Positions 45,801-58,606 of a DNA stretch of 64,000 nt are shown piece after piece (position 1 is the stretch's first letter; every line of letters begins with the position of its first letter). Below the pieces are notes generated by a model that was not told where the DNA came from, did no database searches, and saw only the letters and a program-made list of their open reading frames with translations. Position numbers and translations under genes: made by a program. The stretch lies in the NCBI GenBank assembly GCA_002286715.1, contig NSJX01000045.1, positions 166,079 to 230,078 of the forward strand. The letters are read 5' to 3'. The DNA comes from Dentipellis sp. KUC8613. Taxonomy: Eukaryota; Basidiomycota; Agaricomycetes; Russulales; Hericiaceae.

Positions 45801-46488
45801 ACGATGCTGTCAGCCGCTGGTCTTCCGAAGACGCTGTATATAAGCAGGCTATGTTTGATATTCATCGCCCGCCAACTACATGAACGGGTCCGGGCATGTG
45901 CGCGAGCTTCTGTCCCCACGGATTCGATGTCGATGAACGACTGGCGCTCCGCCTCACCTCTTGATGCAAGCTCAATTCTGCCCACCAAACAAGTGCACGA
46001 CAACCTTATCTATGTTCGTCTGTTCTGATGGTCAGTTGCCGAGGATGTTTATGCGTACCGTAACCCCGCCGACGATGAGCGTCGGTGTGCGCCTTCCCAG
46101 GCCTAACTGGAAAAAGAGGTGCACTATGTCAGTGTACGTACACACTTACGAGGGGTCATGCCAGGGTGTGGGGCCGCTGCGGCCGTGACCCGTCGATTCG
46201 ACTTCAATAGAACTATCCGCCTCACATTGACAGAGGCGCCCATATACATGTCCTGCCATTAAAATAGCGTGTCCGGAATGAGTCCAAGTATGATCTCAAC
46301 AAGACCGCGTGCCCGTGTCGGCTTCTACAGCATTGAGTCTAAAATATATTGTCTGCTGTTCGTTTCAACCCACCCCATCAGCACTTAGATCAACAGGGAA
46401 ACAACGGCATGAACTCACTGTCAGAAGGCCCGGGTATACACAGAGCATTATGCGTTACTATTCATGCGGTACATATTCTCAATCGTCC
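45801..46488. other. intergenic, no gene supported
   Basis: Upstream flank of the minus-strand sterol dehydrogenase gene, leading into the 3' flank of the F-box gene. Nothing recognisable. Confidence 0.4.
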
Positions 46489-47658
46489 TTAAGCGCGGGA
46501 AGTGGTCCACCGGAACTGGGTATTCGGGCTACATTCCGTCCGCGTCAGAACCAAGCACACTCCGAAAGACAAGACGATGCTCACCAGCTGGATATAATTC
46601 AGATCGATATAAGGCTTCAGCCCCTTCTCATCGCACGCCTTCAAAAAATCGCCAAAATCCTGACGGTCCGCGACAGTCTTGCTGACCGTGACGCGCTCCA
46701 GGTCGGGCAGCGCCTTCATCGTCGCGATCGCGTGCTTGAACGTCTGCAGGGGCGACGGCGGCGAGCGGAGCGTGTGGAAGCGGATGTGGTGCACCGAGTG
46801 CGGGAGGGGCGGGAGCGGGAGGAGGTCGGGGATCGTGCGCAGCACGAATTCTTCGAGTGCGGTGAACGGGGTGATGAGCTCTGCAGGCCGGTCGCTCGCG
46901 AGACGCAGTGAGCGGACGTGCGGCGCGTACTGCGTGATGAGATCGCGCGGGTAGTCGTGCGGGACATCCCAAAAATCGAGAATACGCAGATCCGGTGCGC
47001 GCGACTCCTCCAGGGGCGGAAGAAGCCACTGCAAGACGGGTGGGCGCACGGAACGGATGAGGCAGAGCTCGTAGAGCGAGAAATCGGGCCGCGTGGCAGG
47101 CGTGGGGGCAATGAGCTCCGTGCGGAGACAGAGGGTATGGATGTGTGGCCAGAGTGCAAAGAGCTGGTAGAGCGCGGTCGAGGTGACGCTCGCGCACGCG
47201 AGGTCGAGGGCGCGGATGTTCACAGGGAGCGCGGCGAGGAGGGCGAGCTCGTCCGCGCTGAAGTGGTGCACGTCGAGGACGAGCTTGAGCTGGTACAGGC
47301 GGGGGCAGCGCGCCAGCACGCCCACGAAGCTGCGCACGTCGAGCGCGCCCTGCGTGATGGGCGGCCCGAGGTCGAAGTTCGTCGTGTGCGCGCCCAGGCC
47401 GACGTGGACGTGCAGGTCACGGATGTAGTCTCCGAGTCTGCTCGGCCCGTTGAGCAGTGCGAGTTCCTCGTCGGTGGTGTAGGTTTCGTTCCGCCCGATG
47501 GCCTTGGTGTGGAATTGCAGCTCCTGCGCGATCGGGGTCCACTGCCTACATACCGCAGCGCATGCACCTATCGTCTTGACATCGCGTCGGCCGTCGGGGA
47601 GGTGGTATGCACACTCTAGGATTCTAAAGATGATCTCGTTCGGTAAGTGTGGGACCAT
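46489..47658 (-). CDS. F-box protein
   Basis: Single-exon frame of 389 residues. The first 50 residues (LPNEIIFRILECAYHL...VKTIGACAAVCRQWTPIAQ) form an F-box, the segment that binds Skp1 in SCF ubiquitin ligases. The rest contains leucine-rich segments with beta/alpha spacing (LRILDFWDV, VRSLRLASD, LEEFVLRTI), as in the LRR-like F-box families expanded in Agaricomycetes. The substrate is unknown. The last 25 residues after YIQL follow a possible donor (GTGAGC at about 46579), so the true C-terminus may be spliced. Confidence 0.8.
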   Translation of the reverse strand: MVPHLPNEIIFRILECAYHLPDGRRDVKTIGACAAVCRQWTPIAQELQFHTKAIGRNETYTTDEELALLNGPSRLGDYIRDLHVHVGLGAHTTNFDLGPPITQGALDVRSFVGVLARCPRLYQLKLVLDVHHFSADELALLAALPVNIRALDLACASVTSTALYQLFALWPHIHTLCLRTELIAPTPATRPDFSLYELCLIRSVRPPVLQWLLPPLEESRAPDLRILDFWDVPHDYPRDLITQYAPHVRSLRLASDRPAELITPFTALEEFVLRTIPDLLPLPPLPHSVHHIRFHTLRSPPSPLQTFKHAIATMKALPDLERVTVSKTVADRQDFGDFLKACDEKGLKPYIDLNYIQLVSIVLSFGVCLVLTRTECSPNTQFRWTTSRA

Positions 47659-48604
47659 GCCTGCAAATAATCGGGGTGAGACGATGGTCCGCAGACTCGA
47701 TCGCGCGACGTACTTCGATACTGCTGATAAGATTCTACTACTGTGGTACAGATCCAGTCGAAGAGTCTTGCCTAGTCTTGCCTACGCTCAGCGCTCGGCT
47801 AGAGAGAAGAGATTACAAGTAAGGTGGAATAGTGGCTTTCTTCGTGGTATTTATTTGAGAGGCCGCCAAGCCGCAGCTGGCAGCGCTTATTGCGCAGTTC
47901 ATAAACACGAGTCGCCGAGGCGCCCACAAAGCGTTTCACGAACCTGCGCAGCGCAACGGCACACGCAAAGTACACAGGCTCGACTCCGCGTCCAAGCCCG
48001 CAGCAAGGTCGACGTCTATCACGTCTTCACCATATGCGCATGCGATGTGCGACAGAAACGCATTGCAGATGCAGAACAGGACAGAACAACAGAACAGCGC
48101 AAAGTGTAAGTACGGGGACCCTACAAGAAGCAAAAAGGAAAGCAAAACAACAGTAGAATGAAGGTGGACAGTCAGCGCTCTACGCAGGCGACGGGCGACA
48201 AATCGACGAGAATGGGAATTAGGAAGGCCAGATACAATGCGCGTGGTGCTGGGTAATGGGTAATGGGTAATGTGTAATGTTATGTAGTGTACGTATATAT
48301 AAGTATGTGAGGTACGAGTATGGACGTGAGGATGGAGTATGAGACGATGATGTGGAGACCAGGACCGGATGTGATGATGGATGGGACCAGAGAATGTAAC
48401 AAACGAGACGATGCAAGGAAGGGAGAAACACAGAGCTGGCATAGGCCGGAATCAGTATGTACGAGTAGACCAAAAACATGAACAGGAAATCAGCGGGTCC
48501 GTCTCCAAGGTGCGAGAAACAGAGGGAAGACGGGAATATCGGCGAGTTGGATGATGCTGCATAGGGCATAGATGGTGGTAATGGTAAGTTTGAGAGCTGC
48601 ATGA
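47659..48604. other. intergenic, no gene supported
   Basis: Contains a short GGTAATGGGTAATG tandem near 48245-48270 and otherwise nothing recognisable. Confidence 0.4.
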
Positions 48605-50904
48605 TTATCGGATAAGTCGTCCATAATCAAGTCGACTTTCTCGCTTCGCCTCTGTGTTGTCACGCTTCGGGAACGCATTCCAGAAACGGAGCGTCTCGTC
48701 GCCGGCGCCTGTGACGATCGTCTCGCCCTCCGGACTCATGGCCAGGTACAGAACACGACTCGTGTGTCCGGTGAGCGAGGCGACCATGTCGAGTGATGGG
48801 TACTTCCATATACAGATCTGGTTCTGCGCGGTGGTCGAGGAGAAACCGTGTGTGGACACCAGCTCATGCGAGGTCAGCGACCAAGTCAAGTTGCAAACCT
48901 ACATTTCCGGTCCGACATTAGCGACCGCATTTGCCATTCAGCCATAGAGTATCGGCGTACCTGACTCCCCGTGTCCAGCTCCTTCAGCATTTCGCCGTAC
49001 TGCACATTCCAAAAGCGGATATGCTTGTCCTGCGTCCCACCACCCGTCGCCAAAATCCCCGGCACATGCGGGTCCCAAGCGAGCGCCTTGACCGCAGCCG
49101 TATGTTGATGAAACTTCCACAACGGCAAATCTGACCCTCCCTCCTCTCCACTCCCGCTAACGTTCCCACTCGTCCCCCCGCCGGCGCCCGGCCTGCCACC
49201 GGGTCGCTTCGATCCTCTGAGATCCCAGATGCACACCTTATTGTCGTTCCCTCCGCTCGCCAACATGCCCGCCTGGACCCCTCCGTCTCCGTTCCATCTC
49301 AATCCGCACACCTCCTGCCGATGCCCCGCGCTCTTCCTAAACGGCCTGTTTCCGGGTTCCCGCACGTCCCGGTAGTGCACCATGCGGTCGCGCGACCCGG
49401 ATGTGAGCACGTGCGCGTTCCACGCGAGCGCGCCGATGCGCTGCGTGTGCGCCTGGTTGTATGTGCGCTGTAGCTGCAGCGTGTTCGCGTCGTAGATGTG
49501 CAAGCGCCCGCCCTGCGTGCCCACGGCGAGCGTGGAACCCTTCTGCACCCACGATACGGAGGAGATCGTGTCGTTTGTCGAGGCGAGGTCGCAGAGCTTC
49601 GACACCGCGGCCGTGTGAGCTTGCCAGAGGTATACTGATGATCCCAGGCCGACGCCAAGCACGTTCGTACTTGACCAATCAACTAGATTCAGGTAGAAGT
49701 CGTCGGCGAGTTCTGGCGCATCAAGCACGCGGTACGGAGTCTTGCACACGTTTCTCAGTTGTCTTCGCGGGCTCTCGAGAATTTGTCGGCTTTCCGCCCG
49801 CACGGGGCTCATAGAATACGCCTCATCGGTTGGTGTGTCCAGTCGGCGTTTAGGTGTGGATGGGGCTGAGGGTGAATGGTATGCGAAGAGCCTGCGTCGA
49901 TTGGGTGTAGAAGGGGTGGCGGTGGTGGTTGTAGGTCGTGTTGGTGATGATGGCGGGTGCGGTGAAGGTGGTGTCACCTCTGTGTGGAGGATAGAGTTGA
50001 AGAGGGCATTGGCTTGCTCTAAAGAAAATATGTCAGTATCTAAGATAAAAAAATCGCAGTCTAGACAATGAAGTCGCGGAGGAGACAGGCTGGGAGCACA
50101 GTTAGGGGCAGGTAGATGAGACTAGAAGCTTGTGTCGCTCAAGAGATGTTCCTAGCGTCTCAATTCATTGCTAGACCAAAAGACGACCGCAAGCCCAAGA
50201 AGAAGAAGACCCAGCCTGCAAACAAGAGAACGTCGTTGCTTTCTTCCCTGCTGCTGAAGATCCCAATGAAGACACGCGCGATAACCGGAGCTTGAGGTTC
50301 TGGTTAAATGAGACGCGCCACTTGTTTCCGACAATAATACTGATCCCAGCCAGAGGAAACAGTCTGTCGAGTGCGCCAACTGGCGAACGACGGCGAGAAG
50401 ACGGGGACCACCACAGTGTCACGTGACAGATGACTCCGCTATTGCGCTTTAGAAGCAGAGCCGTCGTCGAAGCGAAGTTGGTGACAAAGTGCTCCCAAAA
50501 CCGGTCTCCATAACACAGAGCGCGACGAAAATATGAATAATGCCTTGCCACACACCTTTGACCGCATCAGACTCGGTCGGAATGATCCTGTTGCTCTTCG
50601 ATGGTGTTGAGGGGGCACCCTCCTCCATGAGATTATACGACGTCCGCATGTCTCCTGCATCCCTTGAAGGAACAAAGCGGTCTCCATAATCCTTGTTCGT
50701 GTTGCGTGCCGGTGGCTCGGTGGGCGATTCAGGCCCGCCACTCTCGCTGGTTGGTGTTCGAGAATCGAGGGGAGGAGTGTCGACAGGAGTGACACCAAAG
50801 ATGGGGTTGATTCGGGGCCTATTGCGGCGCGGGCCCTCCTCCTCTGTGTCTTGTTGTGTTTGACGGAGCCGCTTGCCGAATGGTGAGTTCTTGAGGCCGG
50901 ACAT
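48605..50904 (-). CDS. CDH1: APC/C activator Cdh1 (Fizzy-related)
   Basis: Three exons (50904-50556, 50018-48961, 48898-48605) join to 566 residues. Cdh1 recruits substrates to the anaphase-promoting complex in late mitosis and G1. The N-terminus carries the C-box DRFVPSR, needed to bind the [20 protein letters not shown] and then a seven-bladed WD40 propeller follow ([36 protein letters not shown]). The last two residues are Ile-Arg, the IR tail that docks on APC3. The C-box DRFVPSR and the two-residue spacing fit Cdh1 better than Cdc20, whose C-box differs. Intron 1 is 537 nt, far longer than the others here. The gene is divergent to SPT7. Confidence 0.93.
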
Positions 50905-51442
50905 TGCGTTGTGATTGCGGGATGTTTGCTGGTCTTGCTGGTCTGTGGGATAGATGTCGGAGAAAGGAATGTGAACAGGAGGTCGTCTACAGAGCGAGGA
51001 AAAAGAGCAGAGGAGTGAATCAGGCGAGACCTAGCATAAATAGTGCAAATGCCGGAAAGTAGTGCAGGGGGGAGGAGGAGATGGTGGGCGTTCGGGTTCA
51101 ACCTGCAAACTGGACGCGCCGCGACGCGGCCAGTTCATTATGTAATGGCGCGCAGGGGCCTATTTTCCCAGACTTCTACTTTCACAACAAAAGATAAGAG
51201 ATGGTTACTGTGGAGAAAGCAAAGCAGCAGAGAGTTCAGCACATACCATTGTGTGTCTCCCGGGGATACAGACACAGGAAAGGCGGGACTGAGACCCGCG
51301 ATTGTGCTTGCCCATTGTGCGAGGCGGAGTTTGCCGGGCGGAGCGCAGGCCCGGGGTCGGCTTCTTGCGAAATCCAGGCGGAGTCTGAACATGCACCTTG
51401 ACCCACTCATTCTGGCACAAGCACACCCTGCCCGGCGGGAGG
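50905..51442. other. divergent promoter of CDH1 and SPT7
   Basis: The 538 bases between the two start codons must hold both promoters. Open frames within it overlap on both strands and show no domain. Confidence 0.5.
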
Positions 51443-54400
51443 ATGAATGTGCGTGCCATCCATCGCCAGTTTCTGCTGCTATTGACGCGTCTATCCTACT
51501 AGAACTTGCTAAGGTCGTTGGCCGGAAGTCAAGTCAATTCTTCACTGCCAGAAGCCGATCTCAAGCTCCTGCTTCAAACTGTCAAGGACGGACGCGTGCG
51601 TTCATGTTCCTGCTCGGCTCTACTTTCACCGATCACTTACCTTTGTTACAGAAACAGAGTCATGATCCGAAGCTTGGCGACCCGTTCTACGATGCCCTGG
51701 AGGACCTGCTGCACGACCTGCGTTCGGTGACGATGGTATGCTTCCGCGCGTACCGGCTGTGTGGCGCTATGCTAATTGCACTTTCATTAGGACAATCACG
51801 ACGCAGAGGCATTCCTCAAGCCCGTATCGCGAACAGACGCCCCAGACTACTATGATGGTGAGTAATCTTGCACCCTCCTGACGAACTATGTATCTCATCC
51901 AAATTCCGAAGTTATCGCGAACCCCATGGACCTTCAGACGATGCTTAAGAAGGTGAAGCAGAAGCACTACAAGTCCAAGAAGGAGTTTAAGGACGACCTC
52001 GACCTCATATGGTCGAATTGCTGGACGTACAACGCTACCGAGGTGTGTCACGCTTTGCTCGCCGCACGGTACCCGCTGTAACTCGCCATAGGGCCACCCT
52101 CTCCGCATGTGCGCCACGCGCCTCAAGGCCAAGGCTGAGCGTCTGCTCAAGCACATTACTGACCGCAAAGAGCGCGCTGACCCCCATATCCCTACCGACC
52201 TTTCCGTCTCCATTCGCCGCCCACAACCGAAGGCCAACGGCATCAATGGCCACTACTCCTCCATCACCCCCTCCAGTACTCCCCCGATACCCCACCGACC
52301 GACCACTACTGCGAATAGTAAACGCACATCTCCTTTCATCACCCCCGCTTCTACACCCCAACGTCGCGAACTACCTTTCGCTGAACTACCCGCCCTTGTG
52401 CGAACCGCCCAAGGGATGACTGCGTTCCGGGAGCTTGACCAAGCGCTGGACACAGCCATCAATGCCCCTCCCGGCCAACAGCCCTCGACCTCAGCCTCTA
52501 TGGAAGAGAAGCTCAGGGAGCTCGCAGGCCTGCAGGACGCACAGTCGGACGCAGACAGCCCGGATTCCGCAGATGGCGACCTGGGCGATAAGCGCAAGTT
52601 GTAAGTAACTCCTGCACTCTCGCTTTTCCGTGTCTTGAACATCTCGCAGGAACGGCATCGCCGACCGACCGCGCAAGCGCATCCGCTACACTCCCAACTC
52701 CGTCCCCACAGACCCCGTAGAGCTCTGGTGGGCCGCCCAGCAATCCGACACCATGCTCGCAAACAGCCTCCCCCCACTCCCATCCGTCCCTACTTCTGGT
52801 CCCAGCAAGCCTCCATCTGCCGGCCCATCCCACCCCCCGCCGAAACGTAAGAAGAAGAAGCCTCCGACCGCGGTCCCGCGGCCGAATTCGCTACTTGGTC
52901 TTATGAACAACAATATCCGCACCCTGCGTCGCGTGCGGCAGACGAATGTCAAATTCGCTGCGCTGACGGCTAGCATGGGCGCGCAGAACGCCGGCGCGGA
53001 CGAGGCAGGTGGGGCAGATGTGTCGGGCGGAGGTGGAGGGCGCGGCGGAGGTATGCTGGATACGCCGATGATGGATGTGGATGAGCCGAAGGTGGAGGCA
53101 GAGCTGGACGAGAAGCCGTGGCACCTACCCGGGTCGAAACATGACTCTGGGATTGACATTGGCGAGGAGGGAGCGGATCAGTGCATGCATTGGATGAACC
53201 AGAAGGTGTTGGAACATAACGGGTTCCAAGGTACGTTGCGTAGTCCTCGGTTTACGTTCCCTTGGATGCTGAGACGATTTGATTCGTGTAGGGTCATCTA
53301 AGATGGCTCTAGATGTGCTTTCGAGCATCTCATCGGAGTATCTCATGAACATCGGCCGGACGTTTCGCTTTTATATTGATAAACATTCTAATTCTATGAC
53401 CCCTGAGGTAAATCTTGGTTCACTTTGTCGCTTCGAGTATGCTGATCACTGGTTTGCTTGTCTAGGAAATTATTCTACACACGCTATTTGAGGGTGGTAT
53501 CACCCGAGTACAGGAGCTAGAGCGGTATGTGAAGGACGATGTCGTCCGCCACGGGAACCGGATTCTGGATCTGGAGAAGAAGATTGTCAACGCGTACGAG
53601 GAGCTCGCTTCAACAGAAGCTCCCGACGACGACGCGCTTTTCGGCAACGAGGACGACGAGGAAGAGGAAAGTGCATTCGTCATGTGAGTGTCTCGTCTGT
53701 CTACTGCGTGAGAGCTTGGCTGATCCTGATGACCAAAATCCAGGGGCCAATTCACCGAGGACATCGGCGAAGACTTCCTCGGCCTGCGCGAGCTCGGTAT
53801 CGCAGCAGAGCTCGGCCTCTCCAACCTTTCGATCCCGAAGAAGCTGCTCAAAGGCAAACACAAAGCCAAGAACGCCTCTGCCATGTACGTCTCCTTCCCC
53901 CCTTCCGCTCTTTCTCCCAACTGACCCACGCCCCACTAGTGCGAAACCCACTGAACCCCCGCCCCCCTACCCCCCACCACCGCCCTTCATACCCCTCGAC
54001 TCCACAAACGTGGACAACCAAATCGGGCTGCTCAAGCCCTACTACCACCAGCGCCTCGCCGCCTACGCCTCCGCACACCCGCCGCCGCCCGCACCGTACC
54101 CCGGCGCACCCCCGCCACCCGCACCCGTCCTCGTGCTGCCCGACGACCCGCCGAACCCCGCGCAGTCGAAGATCGGGCCGCTCGGGCAGGTGCTCAAGAC
54201 GAGCCCGAGCGCGGGCACGACGAAGAAGAAGCAGAAGGGCAAGGACGCGGGCGCGGGTGCGGGCGCGAAGCTGCCGGACCTGCCCCTCGCGGCGATGTAC
54301 ACGCTCAGCCCGAAGGCAGAGAGCGACGTCGAGGTGCCGATGTCGCCGAAGAAGAAGCCTGCGGCGTCGGGCGCGGGGGGGACGGGCACGGGCAAGAAGA

Positions 54401-54468
54401 GGGGGCGCCCGCCGGCGAACCCGAATCCGAACCCGAACCTACCGTCGGTCGTGCTGGCGAGTGCGTGA
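51443..54468 (+). CDS. SPT7: SAGA subunit Spt7 (bromodomain and histone-fold)
   Basis: Eleven exons join to 824 residues. Spt7 is a scaffold of the SAGA transcriptional co-activator. Exons: 51443-51448, 51503-51595, 51652-51735, 51791-51857, 51912-52042, 52092-52600, 52650-53230, 53292-53407, 53466-53683, 53744-53884, 53940-54468. A bromodomain lies at about residues 75-145 ([24 protein letters not shown]), which would bind acetyl-lysine. A histone-fold/bromodomain-associated domain follows the acidic linker at about 495-570 ([36 protein letters not shown]). It should pair with a partner histone-fold TAF-like subunit. The C-terminus is Pro/Lys-rich. The first coding exon is only ATGAAT (6 nt), so the start depends on that junction. 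Confidence 0.9.
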
Positions 54469-55359
54469 GCCGCGTCTGTGTTTGTTGGTTCGGTGTGGTG
54501 TCGTTGGTGCTGTGTTGTGGCTTGCTTGTAAGTTATCGTCGATATACTGGGCTTTGCTCCTCGGATCTGTTTTGTATTGTATTTTGTGCGTCCGATGCTT
54601 GTGGTTGTGGCGCCGTGTCTGTCTGTCTGTGTCATTTGTTTGTTCTTTCGAGTCGTTTGCTGGTAATTGATGTAGACGGCGGTGCTCGTCGATTTGTCGG
54701 TGTAACGTTCTTGATGCCTGAGTCTGATCACACGGGGGACACTTACCTAGCGGACGGCTTATTTCCAAGGTTTCTAGCCCACGGAAATATGTAGTTCAAG
54801 TAGCTCTGGGAGCCGGATATCTTGTCAACGCAGCGTCATGCAAGGGATACACGATAGGAAATGTGTACAATATGAATAGACCTCTGAAAGCAAGGTAGAA
54901 CTGTCCTAACTTGGGCTGCCGCGAGACCTGGTGGGTGATACACAGCGACGAACAGGAATGAGAAGCGGGAGAACTTGTATCAACAGTCCAGATATCATCG
55001 GAAAGTGGTATATGTAAGCGTCCTGGTGAGCGCACGGCGGGATCTGCCAGAGCAAGATTGACCAGGGGAACCAGATAAACCGTCTGAATGCTCTCGGCGG
55101 AGCACCCATCGACGTCGGTCTCATATCTTGCAGTCGACGTCTCAGGTTCCATCCGCCTGTGGCCCTTCGGATCCACTGAATTCTAGTAACTGACGGAAGA
55201 AGATCAGCGGCAGGTTTACAGGAGATCGTGAAATGAGCTAGACGGACTGCAGAGTGGTGCGAAGAAGCAAGCCAGGAAGGTCGACTAGGCTTTCGTCCAA
55301 AGACTGAGATGCAAGGAAATGAAAAGAAAGTATAGTATGTTTTGATGAATGAGCGCGGG
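54469..55359. other. intergenic
   Basis: No gene supported. Converging 3' ends of SPT7 and the second sterol dehydrogenase gene. Confidence 0.45.
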
Positions 55360-56728
55360 CTATGCCTTTTTGAACGGTGTAGCTTCTGGCTTCTCGAGGT
55401 ACTCCCTCTCTCCTCGCTCCTTCCACCACTGATGTCGCCTTGAGTACAGCAACAGCCTCAATAGCATGAATAAGAGCGCACCTTAGTAGCCAAGTGCACA
55501 CTCTCCTCTAACGTCACTCGCGGCTCGTAGCCCAGGACGTTTCGAGCCTGTCCAATGCACGCATTGAACAAGAGCGCCAGACAAAACTCGCAGGACCAGC
55601 GTACCTTTTCAATGTTATACCACTGTGTGGTCGTAAGATACCGAATCGAGAACCGCGTGAACTCCGTTGTGCCGCCCGTCACCGCACACCACGCCTCGGT
55701 CGCCGTCGCCACGCACAGCGCCCACCACCGCGGAATCTTCGTGATGCTCCTCGGCTTGAAGTCCTCGAGCGGCGCGCCCATCTGGAGCCACACCATGCGC
55801 GAGAAGTCGAGCTGGCGCATCGGCATGCCGTTCGTGATGAAGAACGCCTGCCCCGCGACGGCATGCGTGGTGTCCGCGCTCACGTCGTCCTCAGCCGGCC
55901 ACGGCAGGCGGTCCACCGCGAGCAGGTGCGCGTCGGCGACGTTCCCCGGGTACACCCAGTCGATCGACGCCGAGTTGTCGCCGATCTGGATCTTGTGCTG
56001 CCCGTCTGCGAGCAGGCGCGCGAGGCGGAAGAGCAGCTGCCCGTCCCTGGGGCTGCAGATCGCGTTGTTCAAGTCGGTGCGTGGAAGGACGGAGTGGTAT
56101 CAGGACGCGACGTACCCTATCATTCCGCAGGGCCGCATCGCCACGGTGCGCAGTCCGCCCTTGTTCTCCGCCAGAACCATCGATTCTGCGACGGCCTTCG
56201 TGTGGTGGTACGCGTCGAACCCCTTGTCTGGAATGCCAACCTCGTCCTCCGATACCCCTGCGAGCTCCTTGGATGTCCAAACTACTCCTGTCGACGACGT
56301 GTAGACGAGTTTGCCGATGGCGCCGTTGAGCGAAGGATGCCGGCACGCCTCGAGGAGCGTTCGGGTGCCTTTGACGTTCACTCGGGTGTAAATGGAGTCG
56401 GGAAGCCCGCGCACGGGCGAGGCAACGTGAAATACGATGGTAGTTTGGGTCTGTCGAGCGTGCTCGTGAAGCATTGCGAGGATTAATACGCGACGGAGGA
56501 ACTCACATGTCCGAGAACGTCCACCAGCCTCGGAGCATCGCAGATATCGCCACGGAAGTAGGACACGGTGGGGACCTTGTCTGCTTCACTGGGCTCCGTC
56601 AAGTCGTATACCGCGACGTGGTCTTCTCCCCGTGCGACGAGAGCCTCGACGATGTAGGATCCGAGGAAACCCGCTCCGCCGGCGACCAGATAGTGCGCAT
56701 GTGTGGGCTCATTCTTGAAACGAGACAT
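55360..56728 (-). CDS. Erg26-type sterol dehydrogenase (paralog 2)
   Basis: Five exons (56728-56507, 56450-56116, 56052-55605, 55547-55482, 55428-55360) join to 379 residues. The family is as for the gene at 44369-45800. Motifs: GGAGFLGS nucleotide turn, TSSTGVV, then Y-H-H-T-K, and IDWVYPGNVADAH. It ends WWKERGEREYLEKPEATPFKKA. Exon number and intron phases match paralog 1 and exon 4 has the same length (66 nt), so the two arose from one gene. Substrate specificity cannot be told from sequence. Confidence 0.85.
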
Positions 56729-57531
56729 GTCTCGGACGAGACGTTACAGTGCGTGCTGGCGCGTTGGCGTGCGTGCTGGGGCGTTGGCGTGCGCGCCTTG
56801 CAAGAAGCTGGAGCTGGGCGGTCGTACGTGAGGGAAGCCGTCAGGAGCGCACGCCGTGCATACTGCTCTGGACAGAAAGTTATCGCGCCTTAGTAACGAA
56901 TGAGAGTAACGACGCGGTAGCCAATCCCGGCCAATGCAGCGGGTAGACAGTACTAGAGTGTCCGGACCCCAGTCGACTCGGAGGATACGGCATACGCCAG
57001 ATTTGGTCGGGCTTCTAGCGGAAAACAAGAACGCCCTGACGGCACATACCTATCATCGCGCGAAATGGAGGATAATAGGAAGATGCTTGGACGAAGTCGT
57101 CGAAAAACATTTGCAGAGAGTACAAGAAAGCCTGTTATTCGACGAAGAGATGTAGATAAATACGGTAGTGTGCCGGTGCGGAGGAGCTTGGGCCCGGGCT
57201 CGTCGACGTTCTTGCGAACATCTGGCTCTCAGATCCCCATCAGGCGCACGCCCGGAAGTATCCGGAGGAGAGCGCTTGGATGCTCTTGCAGGTCTCTTTG
57301 CCTGCCACGACATCGACCATGGTCCTGAACGTTTGAACGTTGAACGTTTTGAACTTTGACAATCGTCCTTTGAATCTTCTGCCTTTGTTTCATATGGCCT
57401 GTGGGAATATAAGCTGGTGCGCTGCCCTTCCTCTGATATGGCACTAACCAGCGCAATCTCTTCGTACCAGAGCATCCTGTAACAAGCTCCGTCCATTCTT
57501 CAGACTCCTCGCACACTCTCAAACAATTACT
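56729..57531. other. intergenic between divergent genes
   Basis: No gene supported. The stretch 56750-56790 shows a GCGTTGGCGTGCGTGCTGG-type short repeat. Confidence 0.4.
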
Positions 57532-58606
57532 ATGTCTGCTGGACACCCAGCCGCCACGCCTCGCGCAGATATTCCAGGCGACAACAGTCTCGCCGAACCG
57601 CCACCCACTGACTTTTCGCCGAAGAGTTTTGGATCGCCCTTCGATGCGGAGAACGCAGATATTGTCCTAAGATCGTCTCAGTGGGTCGACTTTCGTGCCC
57701 ACAAGCTGCTCCTCTCCCTCGCATCCCCTGTCTTCAAAACCATGTTCTCTATGCCACAGCCAAATCCTCCTACAGACAGTCGTAATTCCGCTGGCGAAGT
57801 ACCTGTAGTTCAGATGTCGGAAAACACCTTGACGCTACGGCACCTCCTCACTGCCGTATACCCACTTCCGCTCAGCTTACCCGACTCTTACGAAGATGCG
57901 ATCCTTGTCCTCGCAGCTGCCAAGAAATTCGAAATGAAAGGTGCATTGTCGTCTATTCGCATGGCTATGCGTGCATCTGGCATGTACGACCTGGCGCAGG
58001 ACAAACCACTCCAAATATACGGACTCGCGTATGCCCATGGGTTGGAAGACGAGGCGCTGTCGGCTGCTTGGCATACTCTGTCTCAGGCACGGTTGGAGAA
58101 ATACGGAAAGGAACTGTGCTATGCATCTGGTACAGCACTGTATGAACTGACTCAGTACTGGCATCGCTGCAGCACTGTAGTTTGTGACTTCATTCAGCAC
58201 TCGGTGGAGGGATCGATGAAAGAGGCCCTAACAATGCACCTTCGACAACCTACTTGGGGTCATCAGCTCAGTCTGGACTGTGCCTCAGGTGTAGCACATG
58301 CTCCCCAATGGTGGGTAAAGTATTGGAAATCTACGGGGTGGCGTTTGAGCCTGAACCCAACTACCGACCAGGTGGACCTGATGGAGCTCTACAAGGCGAT
58401 GTCTGTTCACGCAGCAGAGACCAACTGCAAAAGTTGCGCGAACGAGAATATTGTTGCCATCTCTAAACTGGTTCCATGGATACATAGCGAAATCGAGCGC
58501 AGAACGAAGCAGGTACGAATTTGTGCGATTTTCTTTATCTCGTCTTTGCCGAAGGCTAACGGGGGGTTTGCAGGTGAAGTTGACATTCGAAGACGTAAAG
58601 TCGTAA
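57532..58606 (+). CDS. BTB/POZ-domain protein
   Basis: Two exons (57532-58512 and 58574-58606) join to 337 residues; the second exon has only ten codons (VKLTFEDVKS). The BTB domain is at about residues 33-140 (DAENADIVLRSSQWVDFRAHKLLLSLASPVFKTMF, then TLRHLLTAVYPLPL, AAKKFEMKGA). BTB domains dimerise or bind Cul3 in ubiquitin ligases. The rest has no recognised domain. This is one of a family widely expanded in Agaricomycetes, and the next gene is a tandem paralog. Confidence 0.78.
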
